DNA of 64,000 bases from Nitrosomonas eutropha (GCF_003201195.1 NZ_QICQ01000002.1:1-64000), one strand, 5' to 3'. Counted from the stretch's first letter, positions 30,899 to 40,413 are shown. Made by a program: numbers and translations. The notes: generated by a model not told the origin, from the letters alone.

Positions 30899-31516
30899 TT
30901 ACTTGCTCTGCATGGATGTATTTTTCTCCACAAGTGCTGTGATCAGACCATCCACACCACCGTTTCTGATCTGACTGTTAAAGGTGCCCCGATAATTGGT
31001 CACCAGACTGACACCGGCAACAGTTACATCGTAAACCTTCCAGCCATTGCTACTTTTTTCCATGGAATAGTCGATCGGCACCGGCTGTTTACCACTCCCC
31101 TGGATCACCTGAGTCTTGACTGTTGCCCTGGTATCCTGCGGGTTGACATTGGTTGGGCTGACCTTGATGATCTCATCACGATAGCTGGTCAGCGAGTTGG
31201 AATAGGTTCGCACCAGTAACGTGCGGAATTCCCTAACCAGTGATTTCTTTTGTTCCGGACCGGCAAGTGACCAATTTTTACCCATCGCCAGCTGGGTCAT
31301 GCGTGTGAAGTTAAAATGCGGCAATATTTTTTCCCGGATAAGATTTAATACCTTATCCTGGTTGCCTGCCCTGATACCATCATCCTGATTGAGTATGGTG
31401 ATCACTTCATCAACTGTATTTCTAATCAGTGCATCAGGTGAAGAGTCCTGTGCTGCTGCAGGGAGCGCAATAACCAGTAACGCCAGAAAAATAATCTTAT
31501 TAAATAATAATTTCAT
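30899..31516 (-). CDS. mlaC: Periplasmic phospholipid-binding protein MlaC
   Basis: The 205-residue precursor has a cleavable signal peptide (LALLVIALPAAA) and the MlaC (Tol-Tol-Ttg2D) domain with ILPHFNFTRMTQLAMGKNW and the GVSLVTNYRGTFNSQI motif near the end. MlaC ferries phospholipids between the outer-membrane MlaA complex and the inner-membrane MlaFEDB complex. It is the fourth gene of the operon. mlaA, which in many betaproteobacteria lies between mlaD and mlaC, is missing here. Confidence 0.92.
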   Translation of the reverse strand: MKLLFNKIIFLALLVIALPAAAQDSSPDALIRNTVDEVITILNQDDGIRAGNQDKVLNLIREKILPHFNFTRMTQLAMGKNWSLAGPEQKKSLVREFRTLLVRTYSNSLTSYRDEIIKVSPTNVNPQDTRATVKTQVIQGSGKQPVPIDYSMEKSSNGWKVYDVTVAGVSLVTNYRGTFNSQIRNGGVDGLITALVEKNTSMQSK

Positions 31517-31531
31517 GTTTTATCGCCTGTT

Positions 31532-32011
31532 TCAAATTTCCGGATCCAAATTTTTTTTCTCTGAAGCCTTATCGAACAAGAAGCGCCCGATCATCTCCTC
31601 CAACACAATCGCCGAGTTGGTTTTCATAATCTTTTCACCATCTGCGAGCATCTCCTCATCCCCACCTGGTAATAATCCGATATACTGTTCCCCCAACAAC
31701 CCTGAGGTCAAAATGCTAGCAAATGTATCCTTAGGAAACCGATAGCGCGTATCCACCTTCATGGTTACCACCGCATCATAGGTCTGCACATCAAACTGAA
31801 TATCTGTGACACGGCCCACCACTACACCCGCACTTTTTACGGGCGCACGTACCTTTAAACCACCGATATTCTCGAAATTACCCACCAGTACATAGCTTTT
31901 ATCTGTCTGAAAATCCGTAAGGTTACCTACTTTTAACCCCAGAATCAGCAATGCACCAATCCCCGCCATGACGAACAGGCCCACCCAAAAATCCATCATG
32001 GTACGTTGCAT
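31532..32011 (-). CDS. mlaD: MCE-domain protein MlaD
   Basis: The 159-residue protein has one N-terminal membrane anchor (FWVGLFVMAGIGALLILGLK) and one MCE domain (about 38-116), including VRAPVKSAGVVVGRV and the hydrophobic LLGEQYIGLLPGG. Six copies form the ring through which MlaFEDB moves phospholipids. The start codon overlaps the mlaE stop by one base (32011). Confidence 0.92.
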   Translation of the reverse strand: MQRTMMDFWVGLFVMAGIGALLILGLKVGNLTDFQTDKSYVLVGNFENIGGLKVRAPVKSAGVVVGRVTDIQFDVQTYDAVVTMKVDTRYRFPKDTFASILTSGLLGEQYIGLLPGGDEEMLADGEKIMKTNSAIVLEEMIGRFLFDKASEKKNLDPEI

Positions 32012-32817
32012 CAGCTTACCCCTCTGAACATAAATGCAGTTAAAACAAAATCCAGACCCAAAATTGCCAGCGCGGAAGTAACCACTGTACGGGTCGTTGC
32101 GCCCGACACCCCCTCTGCCGTTGGCGGTGCATCAAATCCTTCAAACACGGCAATGGCCGTCACCACCACACCAAAGAAACAGCTTTTGATGACACCATTT
32201 ACAATGTCATAACGGAAATCAACCGAGCTTTGCATCTGTGACCAAAAAGAGCCCTCGTCCACACCGATAAAAATCACCGTCACCAGATAGCCACCAAACA
32301 CACCCATCACAGAAAACATGGCAGCCAGCAACGGCATCGAAAAAACTCCACCCCAGAATCGCGGCGCAACGATGCGCGCGATCGGGTCCACTGCCATCAT
32401 ACCCATGGCGGCCAGTTGCTCGGTTGCTTTCATCAGTCCGATTTCGGCAGTCATGGCTGAACCTGCCCGGCTGGCAAACAGCAATGCAGCAATCACTGGC
32501 CCCAGTTCGCGCACCAGAGATAACGCCACCAATGTTCCCACCGCTGATTCGGAACCAAATTTCTGCAGCGTTTCATAACCCTGCAATCCCAGCACCATGC
32601 CGACAAATAGCCCGGATACCAGAATAATAATCAGCGACATCACTCCGGCATAATAGATCTCGCGCGTAATCAAACGAAAACGCAGAAAACCGGGAACAGA
32701 TTTCAGCAATACCAGCAGCATAAAATGAGTTGCACATCCAAGTCGCCAGATGCTATCAACCATCCTATGCCCAATGGATTCGATAACGATCCTGATCCGT
32801 CTAGCCAAACTGATCAC
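32011..32817 (-). CDS. mlaE: Phospholipid transporter permease MlaE
   Basis: The 268-residue protein is the MlaE permease. It has five or so membrane segments, the conserved LVRELGPVIAALLFASRAGSA region (positions about 105-125), and the MlaE coupling helix near MKATEQLAAMGM. With MlaF it drives ATP-dependent lipid movement at the inner membrane. It lies 28 bases after mlaF. Confidence 0.93.
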   Translation of the reverse strand: MISLARRIRIVIESIGHRMVDSIWRLGCATHFMLLVLLKSVPGFLRFRLITREIYYAGVMSLIIILVSGLFVGMVLGLQGYETLQKFGSESAVGTLVALSLVRELGPVIAALLFASRAGSAMTAEIGLMKATEQLAAMGMMAVDPIARIVAPRFWGGVFSMPLLAAMFSVMGVFGGYLVTVIFIGVDEGSFWSQMQSSVDFRYDIVNGVIKSCFFGVVVTAIAVFEGFDAPPTAEGVSGATTRTVVTSALAILGLDFVLTAFMFRGVS

Positions 32818-32845
32818 TCCCTGTATTCATGCTGATAATATCCAG

Positions 32846-33661
32846 TCAGGCATTGCTTCCAACGCCTATTCCCAAATCCTGAGAATAAGCCTGTGCCTGG
32901 TAATGAAAGGGCACCGGGCCATCTATTTCACCATGAACGAACTGGTGTACGAACGGCACTTTTGATGCACGTACCTCATCAGGCGTTCCGTGCGCAGCAA
33001 TCACCCCGTCGGCCAGAAAATAAACGTAATCAACAATCCGCAGCGACTCCTGAATGTCATGTGTCACCATAATGGAAGTCATGCCGAGTGTATCGGTCAA
33101 GCGGCGAATCAAACTGCCAATCACGCTCAATGATATTGGATCCAGACCAGTAAACGGTTCGTCGAACATCATCAGCATAGGATCCAGCGCAATCGAACGC
33201 GCCAGTGCCACGCGCCGCGCCATTCCGCCAGAAAGCTGTGCCGGCATCAGATGCTGGGCACCACGCAAACCGACCGCGTGCAATTTCATCAGCACGAGAT
33301 CCCGGATCATTGATTCAGGCAAATTCGTGTGTTCACGCATCTGAAAAGCAACATTATCGAACACTGACAAATCGGTAAATAATGCACCAAACTGGAATAG
33401 CATACCCATTTTACGTCGTAACTTGAATAACTCATTCCGGCCTAGCTCATGTACAACCTGCCCCGCTACGCTGACAGATCCAACCAAAGGCCTGATTTCA
33501 CCTCCAATCAACCGCAATAGCGTCGTTTTTCCTGACCCGCTCCCTCCCATGATGGCAATCACCTGTCCGCGCGATATGCTCATATCGACACCTTTCAGAA
33601 TTGGCCGGGTACCGTAGGCAAAATTAACGTTCCTGAATTCAATCAACGGACTGGTAGCCAT
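32846..33661 (-). CDS. mlaF: Phospholipid transporter ATP-binding protein MlaF
   Basis: The 271-residue ATPase has Walker A IMGGSGSGKTTLLR, the Q-loop region, signature LSGGMARRVALARSIA and Walker B LMMFDEPFTGLD. The Mla-type GSGSGKTT loop and the C-terminal tail after VHGEIDGPVPF (residues that wrap the partner subunit in MlaF) support the name over a generic ABC ATPase. I chose ATG 33661 (MATSPLIEF), where homology begins; the frame is open 30 residues upstream and no clear ribosome binding site separates the options. It is the first gene of mlaFEDCB and is divergent from the nuclease gene. Confidence 0.9.
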   Translation of the reverse strand: MATSPLIEFRNVNFAYGTRPILKGVDMSISRGQVIAIMGGSGSGKTTLLRLIGGEIRPLVGSVSVAGQVVHELGRNELFKLRRKMGMLFQFGALFTDLSVFDNVAFQMREHTNLPESMIRDLVLMKLHAVGLRGAQHLMPAQLSGGMARRVALARSIALDPMLMMFDEPFTGLDPISLSVIGSLIRRLTDTLGMTSIMVTHDIQESLRIVDYVYFLADGVIAAHGTPDEVRASKVPFVHQFVHGEIDGPVPFHYQAQAYSQDLGIGVGSNA

Positions 33662-33786
33662 CAGTTTTTGTCTTTTAACTTCCAAAATTTCAGTGACATG
33701 CGTAACATCTCCAAGGTTGCATCCTAATTCCAATACTGGCCGCATAGACATTCCAACCCGAACATTCCCCTAACATAATCCAATTC

Positions 33787-34662
33787 ATGCATTTTACCAG
33801 AGCCCCCCGGATACCACTCAACCCGTCACTCTCTTTCCTGAAATTTTGTCTCTTTACAATCTTTCTGATTTTTCTGCATGCCCAACCGGGGCTGGCTGAC
33901 ACCATCTATCGCTCTATCAATCCCCATGGTCGAATCCTCTATTCTGATATCCCCACCCCAACTGCAAAACCTCTGCAACTTGCTGCTCAGCCAGTACGGA
34001 GCAAATATCGGGTCACTAGAGTTATCGACGGCGATACCGTCGTGCTTGAGAATAACAAACGGGTAAGATTGCTGGGTGTGAATGCACCCGAGATCGAAAA
34101 CCGGTTTCATCCGGCAGAGCCAGGCGGGATTGAAGCAAAAAAATGGCTGCAAGGAAAACTACAAGGACGCAGTGTTTATCTGGAACATGATCGGCAAACG
34201 CAAGATCACTATAAAAGAATGCTTGCTCATCTATATCTTGCAGATGGAGAACATATCAACCTGTCTCTGGTGGAAAAAGGGCTAGCTGTTGTCACACTGA
34301 TATCTCCAAACCTGCTGCATGCCAATACCCTGATCAAGGCACAACAACGGGCAGAAACAAAGAAACTGGGGATCTGGTCAATGAAGCAATACCAGCCACG
34401 TCAGCTGGTCAAACTAACCGAAAAACCATTTGGTTGGCAGCGCTACCGGGTAAAGGTCACGGCACTCAAACGCAATCGCCGATTCAGCCGCCTTATCATC
34501 GGCAAAAATATCGACATCTCTATTGCCAACCAGGATCTGGCCTTATTCCCACGTCTGGAAACTTATCTGAACAAGCCGTTGGAGGTACGTGGCTGGGTAT
34601 CACGCAAGAAAAACCATTTTTCAATACGTATTCAGCACCCGAGTGCATTGATCCTGCATTAA
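33787..34662 (+). CDS. Secreted thermonuclease-like (SNase) protein with a DUF4124-like N-terminus
   Basis: The 291-residue precursor has a signal peptide (hydrophobic FCLFTIFLIFLHA, cut near LADTIYRS). A short DUF4124-like motif follows (IYRSINPHGRILYSDIP), then a staphylococcal-nuclease domain (about 75-190) with RVIDGDTVVLENNKRVRL, GVNAPEIE and the later GGIEAKKWL and AHLYLADG. The Asp/Arg/Glu active-site pattern of SNase is largely present. The last 90 residues form an extra OB-like region (RYRVKVTALK). It probably acts on nucleic acid in the periplasm or outside. It is divergent from mlaF. Confidence 0.85.
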   Translation: MHFTRAPRIPLNPSLSFLKFCLFTIFLIFLHAQPGLADTIYRSINPHGRILYSDIPTPTAKPLQLAAQPVRSKYRVTRVIDGDTVVLENNKRVRLLGVNAPEIENRFHPAEPGGIEAKKWLQGKLQGRSVYLEHDRQTQDHYKRMLAHLYLADGEHINLSLVEKGLAVVTLISPNLLHANTLIKAQQRAETKKLGIWSMKQYQPRQLVKLTEKPFGWQRYRVKVTALKRNRRFSRLIIGKNIDISIANQDLALFPRLETYLNKPLEVRGWVSRKKNHFSIRIQHPSALILH

Positions 34663-34699
34663 GATCACTTCTGAAGATTGGCTTTCAGACGAGGTACCC

Positions 34700-35383
34700 T
34701 TAAGAAAAATCACTGTAGCGTGACCGTTTGCGCCATTGAATACGTGGAATAACTAGCCCCAAAAATAAACCGGCAAACAGCACCAATCCTCCAGCGTAAA
34801 ACCACTCACGTTCGACCTGCTTGCCCAGCGTCTGATTTTCTTGCTCAAGTTTGCCAAGTTTTGCCGTTAAAACATCTGTTTGCTGCCGTAGTTCCTGATT
34901 CTGATTATCAAGCTGTACAGCATTGGCGGCCAACTGCTTTATTTTGGATAGCTCCGCCTCCAGTTGATTGTTATTCTTCTCAAGCATCGTTGCCCGTTGC
35001 ATCAGTGTTTCATACTCATGCCTGATAAGATCAGCCTGCGCACGCGGATTATCCGGGCGATTGTCATCGCCTGAAAACTGGTTGCTTAATGCTTCGAGTA
35101 ACACTCTCGCTGCCGGCTCGGCCATCAGGTGCCGTGTCAACACCCATCCTTCAGCACCACCAGCTGTCCTGACCCTGGCATACCCGCTCTTCCGGTCGCG
35201 CTCCAGCACTTCTAGCTCAGCACCACTTTTCAACACCTTCACAATTGCATGTTTATGACTGGGGCCCGTTCGTACTAACACTTCCACCTGATCGCTGGCA
35301 TAGCCTTTTTCAGCCCGAGCCGGCAGTGGCAATATACATACACAAACGATAGAAATAATCAGAAGATGGGTAAGTCTACTCAT
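34700..35383 (-). CDS. SH3-domain protein with coiled coil and C-terminal anchor (YgiM-like)
   Basis: The 227-residue protein matches the TIGR04211 type. A signal peptide is followed by a bacterial SH3 domain (about 28-90; VEVLVRTGPSHKHAIVKVL and GGAEGWVLTRHL), a long coiled coil (about 115-190, many Leu/Gln/Glu heptads) and one C-terminal membrane helix (FYAGGLVLFAGLFLGLVI) with a basic tail. E. coli YgiM has the same design; its role in the envelope is not well defined. ATG 35383 (MSRLTHLL) fits the signal peptide; the open frame upstream is not needed. Confidence 0.85.
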   Translation of the reverse strand: MSRLTHLLIISIVCVCILPLPARAEKGYASDQVEVLVRTGPSHKHAIVKVLKSGAELEVLERDRKSGYARVRTAGGAEGWVLTRHLMAEPAARVLLEALSNQFSGDDNRPDNPRAQADLIRHEYETLMQRATMLEKNNNQLEAELSKIKQLAANAVQLDNQNQELRQQTDVLTAKLGKLEQENQTLGKQVEREWFYAGGLVLFAGLFLGLVIPRIQWRKRSRYSDFS

Positions 35384-35485
35384 TTCACTTATAGTGGCTG
35401 GTTCCGGAAACAAAATAGTACGGCCACTGTTAACACATACCAAAACATCCGGTTTTTACGCGGACCTGATCTGGAAACGCTAACG

Positions 35486-35680
35486 CTACTTGTTGTCATC
35501 AAATCCTGATATAAAATATTTAATCAGCAGAACCAGAAAAAAGGGAATGGAACTCAGTGTCGTCATTAGATAATGTTCATAGGTAAACTGATCACCTTCA
35601 TCCATAATGATGTAGGTAAAGAAAACACCAATCGGAAAAATGATCATAAGGGATTGGAGTAACAAAAACAGATTCTTCAT
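35486..35680 (-). CDS. Small membrane protein, unrecognised
   Basis: This 64-residue frame predicts two membrane helices (LLLQSLMIIFPIGVFFTYII and MTTLSSIPFFLVLLIKYFI) joined by an acidic loop. I do not recognise a family. A GAG about 9 bases before the ATG could act as a ribosome binding site. Its size, composition and place between two genes make it a plausible but unproven gene. Confidence 0.5.
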   Translation of the reverse strand: MKNLFLLLQSLMIIFPIGVFFTYIIMDEGDQFTYEHYLMTTLSSIPFFLVLLIKYFISGFDDNK

Positions 35681-35799
35681 TGTACTGTCTCACACTATCT
35701 TGCTCATTGCCACGAGAAACCGCATTTAAACTACAATAGAATATCATAGAAACTTAGATCATTATTATGCCGGGGCAACAATACCTAAAACCACATGAA

Positions 35800-36138
35800 A
35801 TGACCGAATCATCTCGAATTTTACTCATTCTGACCAACCTTCCGGATGAAACAAGCGCCAGGAAGCTGGCAAAAGTACTGGTTGACCAACAGCTGGCAGC
35901 ATGTGTCAATATCCTGCAGGGATGCACTTCAATTTATCGCTGGCAGGGTCAAATTGAAACGGCCAGTGAAATACCGGTTCTGATCAAAACTACCCGGCAA
36001 CGATACCAAGCTGTGGAACAAACGATCAAATCACAGCACCCCTACGAACTCCCTGAAGTTATTGCTGTCCCTCTCGATAACGGGTTGCCTGCTTACTTGC
36101 AGTGGGTCGCTAATGAAACAACCGAAACAGATGTTTAA
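35800..36138 (+). CDS. cutA: Divalent-cation tolerance protein CutA
   Basis: The 112-residue protein is of the CutA1 family, small trimeric proteins linked to copper and divalent metal tolerance. Conserved parts are TNLPDETSARKLAKVLVDQQ near the start, LAACVNI, YRWQGQIE and the C-terminal HPYELPEVIA. ATG 35800 (MTESSRIL) matches family length; an in-frame ATG at 35767 would add 11 residues, and neither has a clear ribosome binding site. It lies 12 bases before dsbD, the usual neighbour of cutA. Confidence 0.92.
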   Translation: MTESSRILLILTNLPDETSARKLAKVLVDQQLAACVNILQGCTSIYRWQGQIETASEIPVLIKTTRQRYQAVEQTIKSQHPYELPEVIAVPLDNGLPAYLQWVANETTETDV

Positions 36139-36150
36139 CCAGGATAACCA

Positions 36151-38094
36151 ATGCGCTGGATAAAATTCATTTTGATTTTACTGTCACTATGCTTGATCAG
36201 TACGCACACCATGGCCGAAGAAAGCCGGTCCGGGGGGTTGATGAGTATTCTGCAACGATTGGGGATGAGTATCGATCAGACCGAGCAGGAATTGTTGCCA
36301 CCGGATGAGGCCTTCAAGCTGTCCCTCGAAGTACGGGATGATCACACACTGATTGCCCGCCTGACACCAGCCAGGGATTACTATCTTTATCGTGACAAGA
36401 TTGCTTTTGAATCAAAGAGTGAAGGGATTCACATTGAGCAAGTCACCCTGCCATCAGGGAAAATGAAGAATGACCAGCTCTTTGGCAACACTGAAGTGTA
36501 CTACCAGCCATTGGAAGCTGTTATCACACTGCGCCGCGAATCATCTGCTCCGGAGCAGCTATCCCTCTCTGCTACCTACCAGGGTTGTAACGAACCAATC
36601 GGTGTGTGCTATGCGCCGATCAACAAGGAAAATGAACTACTGCTGCCCGCCCTGAAGGCCATAGTGAACACAGCCGCCGGCGCTATCAGCAACAATGTGC
36701 AAGCAGCCAATGCTGACTCTACTGCCGAACTGTTTCAATCACCTGGCAATACTGCCCCATTATTTGAAACAGAATCCTATAAAATAGAACGCCTGTTCGC
36801 CAGTGGCAATTTCTGGCTGATTCTGAGTGGCTTTTTTGGCATTGGCGTGCTACTCGCTTTCACGCCCTGCATATTCCCCATGTTGCCAATTCTGTCCGGC
36901 ATCATCGCCAGCAAAGGACAGCAAATGTCAAAAACACACGGCTTCATACTGGCATTGGCCTATGTGCTGGGGATGTCGATCACTTATGCCGCAGCCGGTG
37001 CTGCCGCAGGCTTATCCGGGGCCATGTTATCCGCCTCACTACAAAATGCCTGGGTACTGGGAACATTCGCACTGATCTTTACTGCACTGGCACTCTCCAT
37101 GTTTGGTTTCTACGAACTGCAAATGCCCGCTTTCATACAAAACAAGTTGATAGAAGAAGCCAATCATTTCAAGGGTGGCCAACTGGCTGGCGTGTTTGGA
37201 ATGGGCGCACTGTCCGCACTGATCGTCAGCCCCTGTGTTGCCGCTCCGCTCGCTGGTGCATTGATCTATATCAGCCAGACTCGCGATGTCGTGCTGGGTG
37301 GATCCGCCCTGTTTGTCATGGCATTGGGAATGGGTGTTCCCCTACTGTTGCTCGGTGTTTCTGCTGGTGCACTATTACCTAAAGCTGGTGCGTGGATGAA
37401 ATCCATTCAGCAATTTTTTGGTGTCCTGCTGCTGGCTGTGGCCATCTGGCTGATCTCTCCCGTAATTACAGAAGTCGTCCACATGCTGCTCTGGGCAGCG
37501 TTGCTGATTATTTCAGCCATCTATCTACATGCGCTTGATCCGCTACCTCATCAGGCTTCTGGCTTCAGTAAATTTCTCAAGGGGATCGGCGTTATTGCAT
37601 TGCTGACCGGTGTTGCATTACTCATCGGCGTACTTTCCGGAAGCCGGGATATCCTGCAACCCTTGTCAAAATTCAACCTGACTGCATCCACCTCTTCCGC
37701 GCAGCTTGCTGAATCGCCGGCTGGCATGAACGCTCCCCTGCCATTCAAGCAAATAAAAACAGCTGCAGAACTGGACGAACTCATCCGGCAATCACGGGGA
37801 CATTACGTCATGATCGACTTTTATGCCGACTGGTGTATTTCCTGCAAGGAAATGGAACGCTTCACCTTTACCGATCCACAGGTCCAGGCACGTCTAAAAA
37901 ATGTCGAGCTGGTTCAGATCAACGTAACTGAAGGAACACCGGATGACGCCGAACTACTCAAACGTTTCAAACTCTTCGGCCCGCCTGGAATTCTGTTTTT
38001 TGATAAACAGGGAGTTGAGATTCCTGACATCAAGATTATTGGCTATCTCGACAAAAAAGACTTTGTTACCGTACTGGATGCAATACTGCTCTGA
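36151..38094 (+). CDS. dsbD: Thiol:disulfide interchange protein DsbD
   Basis: The 647-residue protein carries electrons from cytoplasmic thioredoxin to the periplasm. A signal peptide is followed by the alpha domain (about 30-165, redox pair in CNEPIGVCYAP), eight membrane segments (about 215-510) with paired cysteines in FTPCIFPMLP and SPCVAAPLAG, and a C-terminal thioredoxin-like domain with DWCISCKEME. The order of three cysteine pairs defines DsbD. It is coupled with cutA upstream and followed by a TlpA-like reductase, so this is a periplasmic redox cluster. It may support cytochrome c assembly, which is inference. Confidence 0.95.
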   Translation: MRWIKFILILLSLCLISTHTMAEESRSGGLMSILQRLGMSIDQTEQELLPPDEAFKLSLEVRDDHTLIARLTPARDYYLYRDKIAFESKSEGIHIEQVTLPSGKMKNDQLFGNTEVYYQPLEAVITLRRESSAPEQLSLSATYQGCNEPIGVCYAPINKENELLLPALKAIVNTAAGAISNNVQAANADSTAELFQSPGNTAPLFETESYKIERLFASGNFWLILSGFFGIGVLLAFTPCIFPMLPILSGIIASKGQQMSKTHGFILALAYVLGMSITYAAAGAAAGLSGAMLSASLQNAWVLGTFALIFTALALSMFGFYELQMPAFIQNKLIEEANHFKGGQLAGVFGMGALSALIVSPCVAAPLAGALIYISQTRDVVLGGSALFVMALGMGVPLLLLGVSAGALLPKAGAWMKSIQQFFGVLLLAVAIWLISPVITEVVHMLLWAALLIISAIYLHALDPLPHQASGFSKFLKGIGVIALLTGVALLIGVLSGSRDILQPLSKFNLTASTSSAQLAESPAGMNAPLPFKQIKTAAELDELIRQSRGHYVMIDFYADWCISCKEMERFTFTDPQVQARLKNVELVQINVTEGTPDDAELLKRFKLFGPPGILFFDKQGVEIPDIKIIGYLDKKDFVTVLDAILL

Positions 38095-38249
38095 CAACCA
38101 GGCAGCAGGCAGCAACCATCCACATTTGCACTATTTTGCAGATATATAGCAGTACACGCTGTGCCTTGAGTGCGCCAGTACGGTAAATACCAAATTGATC
38201 CGGTATCTGTTATACCGCGTAAATATCTAACTTTTTCCCGGAATCCCTT

Positions 38250-38795
38250 ATGTCCAAGCCCAACAAGTTTTCGTTCTACATTATTGTCGCCATTCTTTCA
38301 CTGGCCGCTGGTATTGCCTACAAATCCAGAGAAATGGGTATTACAACCTCTCTGTCGGATAACGCCAAAAAAACTGCAGCAGAAACATTCTTCAACACAA
38401 CGTTATCCACCCCGGAAGGCATCCCCCAGGCCATGTCGCAATGGCGGGGGAAAATCATTGTTATCAATTTCTGGGCAACCTGGTGTCTGCCCTGTCGGGA
38501 TGAAATTCCGGAATTAATCGATACCTATGCAACATACCACCAGAAAGATTTGGTTATCGTTGGAATTGCCATAGATAATGCCGAAAAAGTAGCCGCATTC
38601 AGCAAGGAATTCAACATTAACTACCCCGTACTGGTCGGAGAATTTGATGCCTTTACCCTGACGGAAGCCATGGGCAACCCGCAAGGTGCCTTGCCTTTTA
38701 CCGTTACAATTGATCGCAACGGCACGATCGTCGATACCCACCTGGGACGAATTAAAAAACAGCAAATCGAAGCAATCATTCAACCAATGTTGTAA
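38250..38795 (+). CDS. TlpA/ResA-like membrane-anchored thioredoxin
   Basis: The 181-residue protein has an N-terminal membrane anchor (FYIIVAILSLAAGIAY) and a TlpA-type thioredoxin domain with active site WATWCLPCRDEIPEL (about residues 75-89) and the cis-proline region ALPFTVTIDRNG. It is probably a periplasmic thiol reductase fed by DsbD upstream. The gap to dsbD is 155 bases. The stop codon touches the left end of a MITE-like repeat. Confidence 0.88.
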   Translation: MSKPNKFSFYIIVAILSLAAGIAYKSREMGITTSLSDNAKKTAAETFFNTTLSTPEGIPQAMSQWRGKIIVINFWATWCLPCRDEIPELIDTYATYHQKDLVIVGIAIDNAEKVAAFSKEFNINYPVLVGEFDAFTLTEAMGNPQGALPFTVTIDRNGTIVDTHLGRIKKQQIEAIIQPML

Positions 38796-38935
38796 AACCT
38801 ATTCAAGGTCTCAATCAAGGGATGCAGTGCAAGGCAAAATTAAACAAGAAAGCGGAGCATACTTGAAGTATGTTGAGCATTTTGAGTTCAATTTCAACGC
38901 CGTAATGCGCCCTTCAGTAAGCTATTGAACAGGTT
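38796..38935. repeat. MITE-like element of about 140 bp
   Basis: The ends are an imperfect inverted repeat, AACCTATTCAA (38796-38806) and TTGAACAGGTT (38925-38935), ten of eleven bases pairing. Inside is a short hairpin CATACTTGAAGTATG (38858-38872) within GCGGAGCATACTT...GTTGAGCATTTTGAG, a pattern I know from dispersed intergenic repeats in proteobacteria. There is no coding capacity. The left end starts right after the stop codon of the TlpA-like gene. Confidence 0.6.
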
Positions 38936-39024
38936 CTAACAACCTGGCGACCGGTTTCGTTACAAACTATCAAGGCCACTCGCAATCCGAGTCACGTCCA
39001 ACCTCCAATCTTTGCAAGCTAGCC

Positions 39025-40329
39025 GTGACATTTTTCAGATACCAGCAAATATTCACATCTGTGCGCTCTTTGCTTGCCCAGCAGCTATGGGCAAGGATCT
39101 TATTGGGTATGGGATTAGGCACGATCACTGGGCTTGCATTATCCCCTGGTGGCTTTGCATTGCTGGAAAATGAAACCGCGCTCACTGCGGCAGAATGGAT
39201 TGCCCTGCCCGGTACCGTATTTCTGGAAATCCTGAAAATGGTAGTAATTCCGCTAATCATCTGCTCCATCGTACTGGGCATTCTGAGCAGCGGCTCACCC
39301 CGGCAACTAAAGAAGATGGGGGCATTTATCGTGCCCTATTTCATAGCAACTTCTTTTGTAGCAGTCACAATCGGCCTGTCACTCTCTCTTTTTATCCAGC
39401 CAGGACACATGATGAGTGCCGGTGCCCATGCAATGGTAACGGATGCAATATCGACCGCCAGTGCACCGATACTGGATGAACTGACTGTTCCACAACGCAT
39501 TACCCGTCTGATTCCTTCCAATTTTGTCGAAGCAGCTTTGCACGTCGACATGCTCAAAATTGTGATCATCGCCATCTTTTTTGGTGTTGCCGCGCTGACC
39601 ATGCCGCGCGAGATCGTAAAACCATTTGAGGCACTATGTCTGTTCGGGCAAGGCGCCGCGATGCAAATTATCGACTGGGCCATGGCATTGGCACCTTATG
39701 CCGTATTTGGCCTGATGACCGACGCCATGATTCACCTGGGCTTTGACGCCCTCAGCGCCATTGGCTGGTATATGACCTCTGTACTATCGGGGCTGGCCAT
39801 TATTCTCAGTTTGTATCTGTTCGGAGCAACCGTATTTGGTGGCCATTCACCAACTACTTTTTTACGAGCGATCCGTGAAGTGCAACTGCTGGCCTTTTCA
39901 ACCTCCAGCTCGGCAGCTGTGATGCCAGTATCCATCCGTACCGCAGAAAACAACCTGGGTGTCAGTGAAGATATCAGCCGCTTCGTCATCCCCATTGGTG
40001 CAACCATCAACATGGACGGCACCGGACTTTATCAGGCCGTAGCTGCTATTTTCCTGTGTCAGATCTTCGGCGTGGATCTGAGTTTTACCGAGATGGCCTT
40101 GCTGATGTGCGTCATCGTGGGTGCATCAATCGGCACTCCCGCCACCCCTGGCGTTGGCATTGTCGTGCTGGCCACCATTTTATCCGGCATCGGCGTACCT
40201 CCCGCCGGCATCGGTATTATTTTCGGCGTTGACCGTATCCTTGACATGTGCCGCACGACTATCAACGTCACAGGCGATCTCACCGCTGTCGTCATTATGG
40301 AGCGCTGGATGAAAAGCAGATCTGCTTAA
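39025..40329 (+). CDS. Dicarboxylate/amino acid:cation symporter (GltP/DctA family)
   Basis: The 434-residue membrane protein is of the DAACS family. It has about eight membrane helices, the serine-rich hairpin AFSTSSSAAVMPVS (about residues 290-303), the cation-binding NMDGTGLYQ (about 330-338) and the GVDRILDMCRTTINV region with substrate-contacting residues. It should bring in C4-dicarboxylates or glutamate/aspartate with sodium or protons. It starts with GTG at 39025. The substrate cannot be told from the sequence. In a mainly autotrophic host such an importer allows limited organic uptake (inference). Confidence 0.9.
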   Translation: MTFFRYQQIFTSVRSLLAQQLWARILLGMGLGTITGLALSPGGFALLENETALTAAEWIALPGTVFLEILKMVVIPLIICSIVLGILSSGSPRQLKKMGAFIVPYFIATSFVAVTIGLSLSLFIQPGHMMSAGAHAMVTDAISTASAPILDELTVPQRITRLIPSNFVEAALHVDMLKIVIIAIFFGVAALTMPREIVKPFEALCLFGQGAAMQIIDWAMALAPYAVFGLMTDAMIHLGFDALSAIGWYMTSVLSGLAIILSLYLFGATVFGGHSPTTFLRAIREVQLLAFSTSSSAAVMPVSIRTAENNLGVSEDISRFVIPIGATINMDGTGLYQAVAAIFLCQIFGVDLSFTEMALLMCVIVGASIGTPATPGVGIVVLATILSGIGVPPAGIGIIFGVDRILDMCRTTINVTGDLTAVVIMERWMKSRSA

Positions 40330-40413
40330 AAAGTAGGCGAGAATCACCGTGCAGAGATTCCCTAAACACCCGAAGCGGCACGCCAAAGCGATCCAGCAAC
40401 TTCAGAGCTTTCT

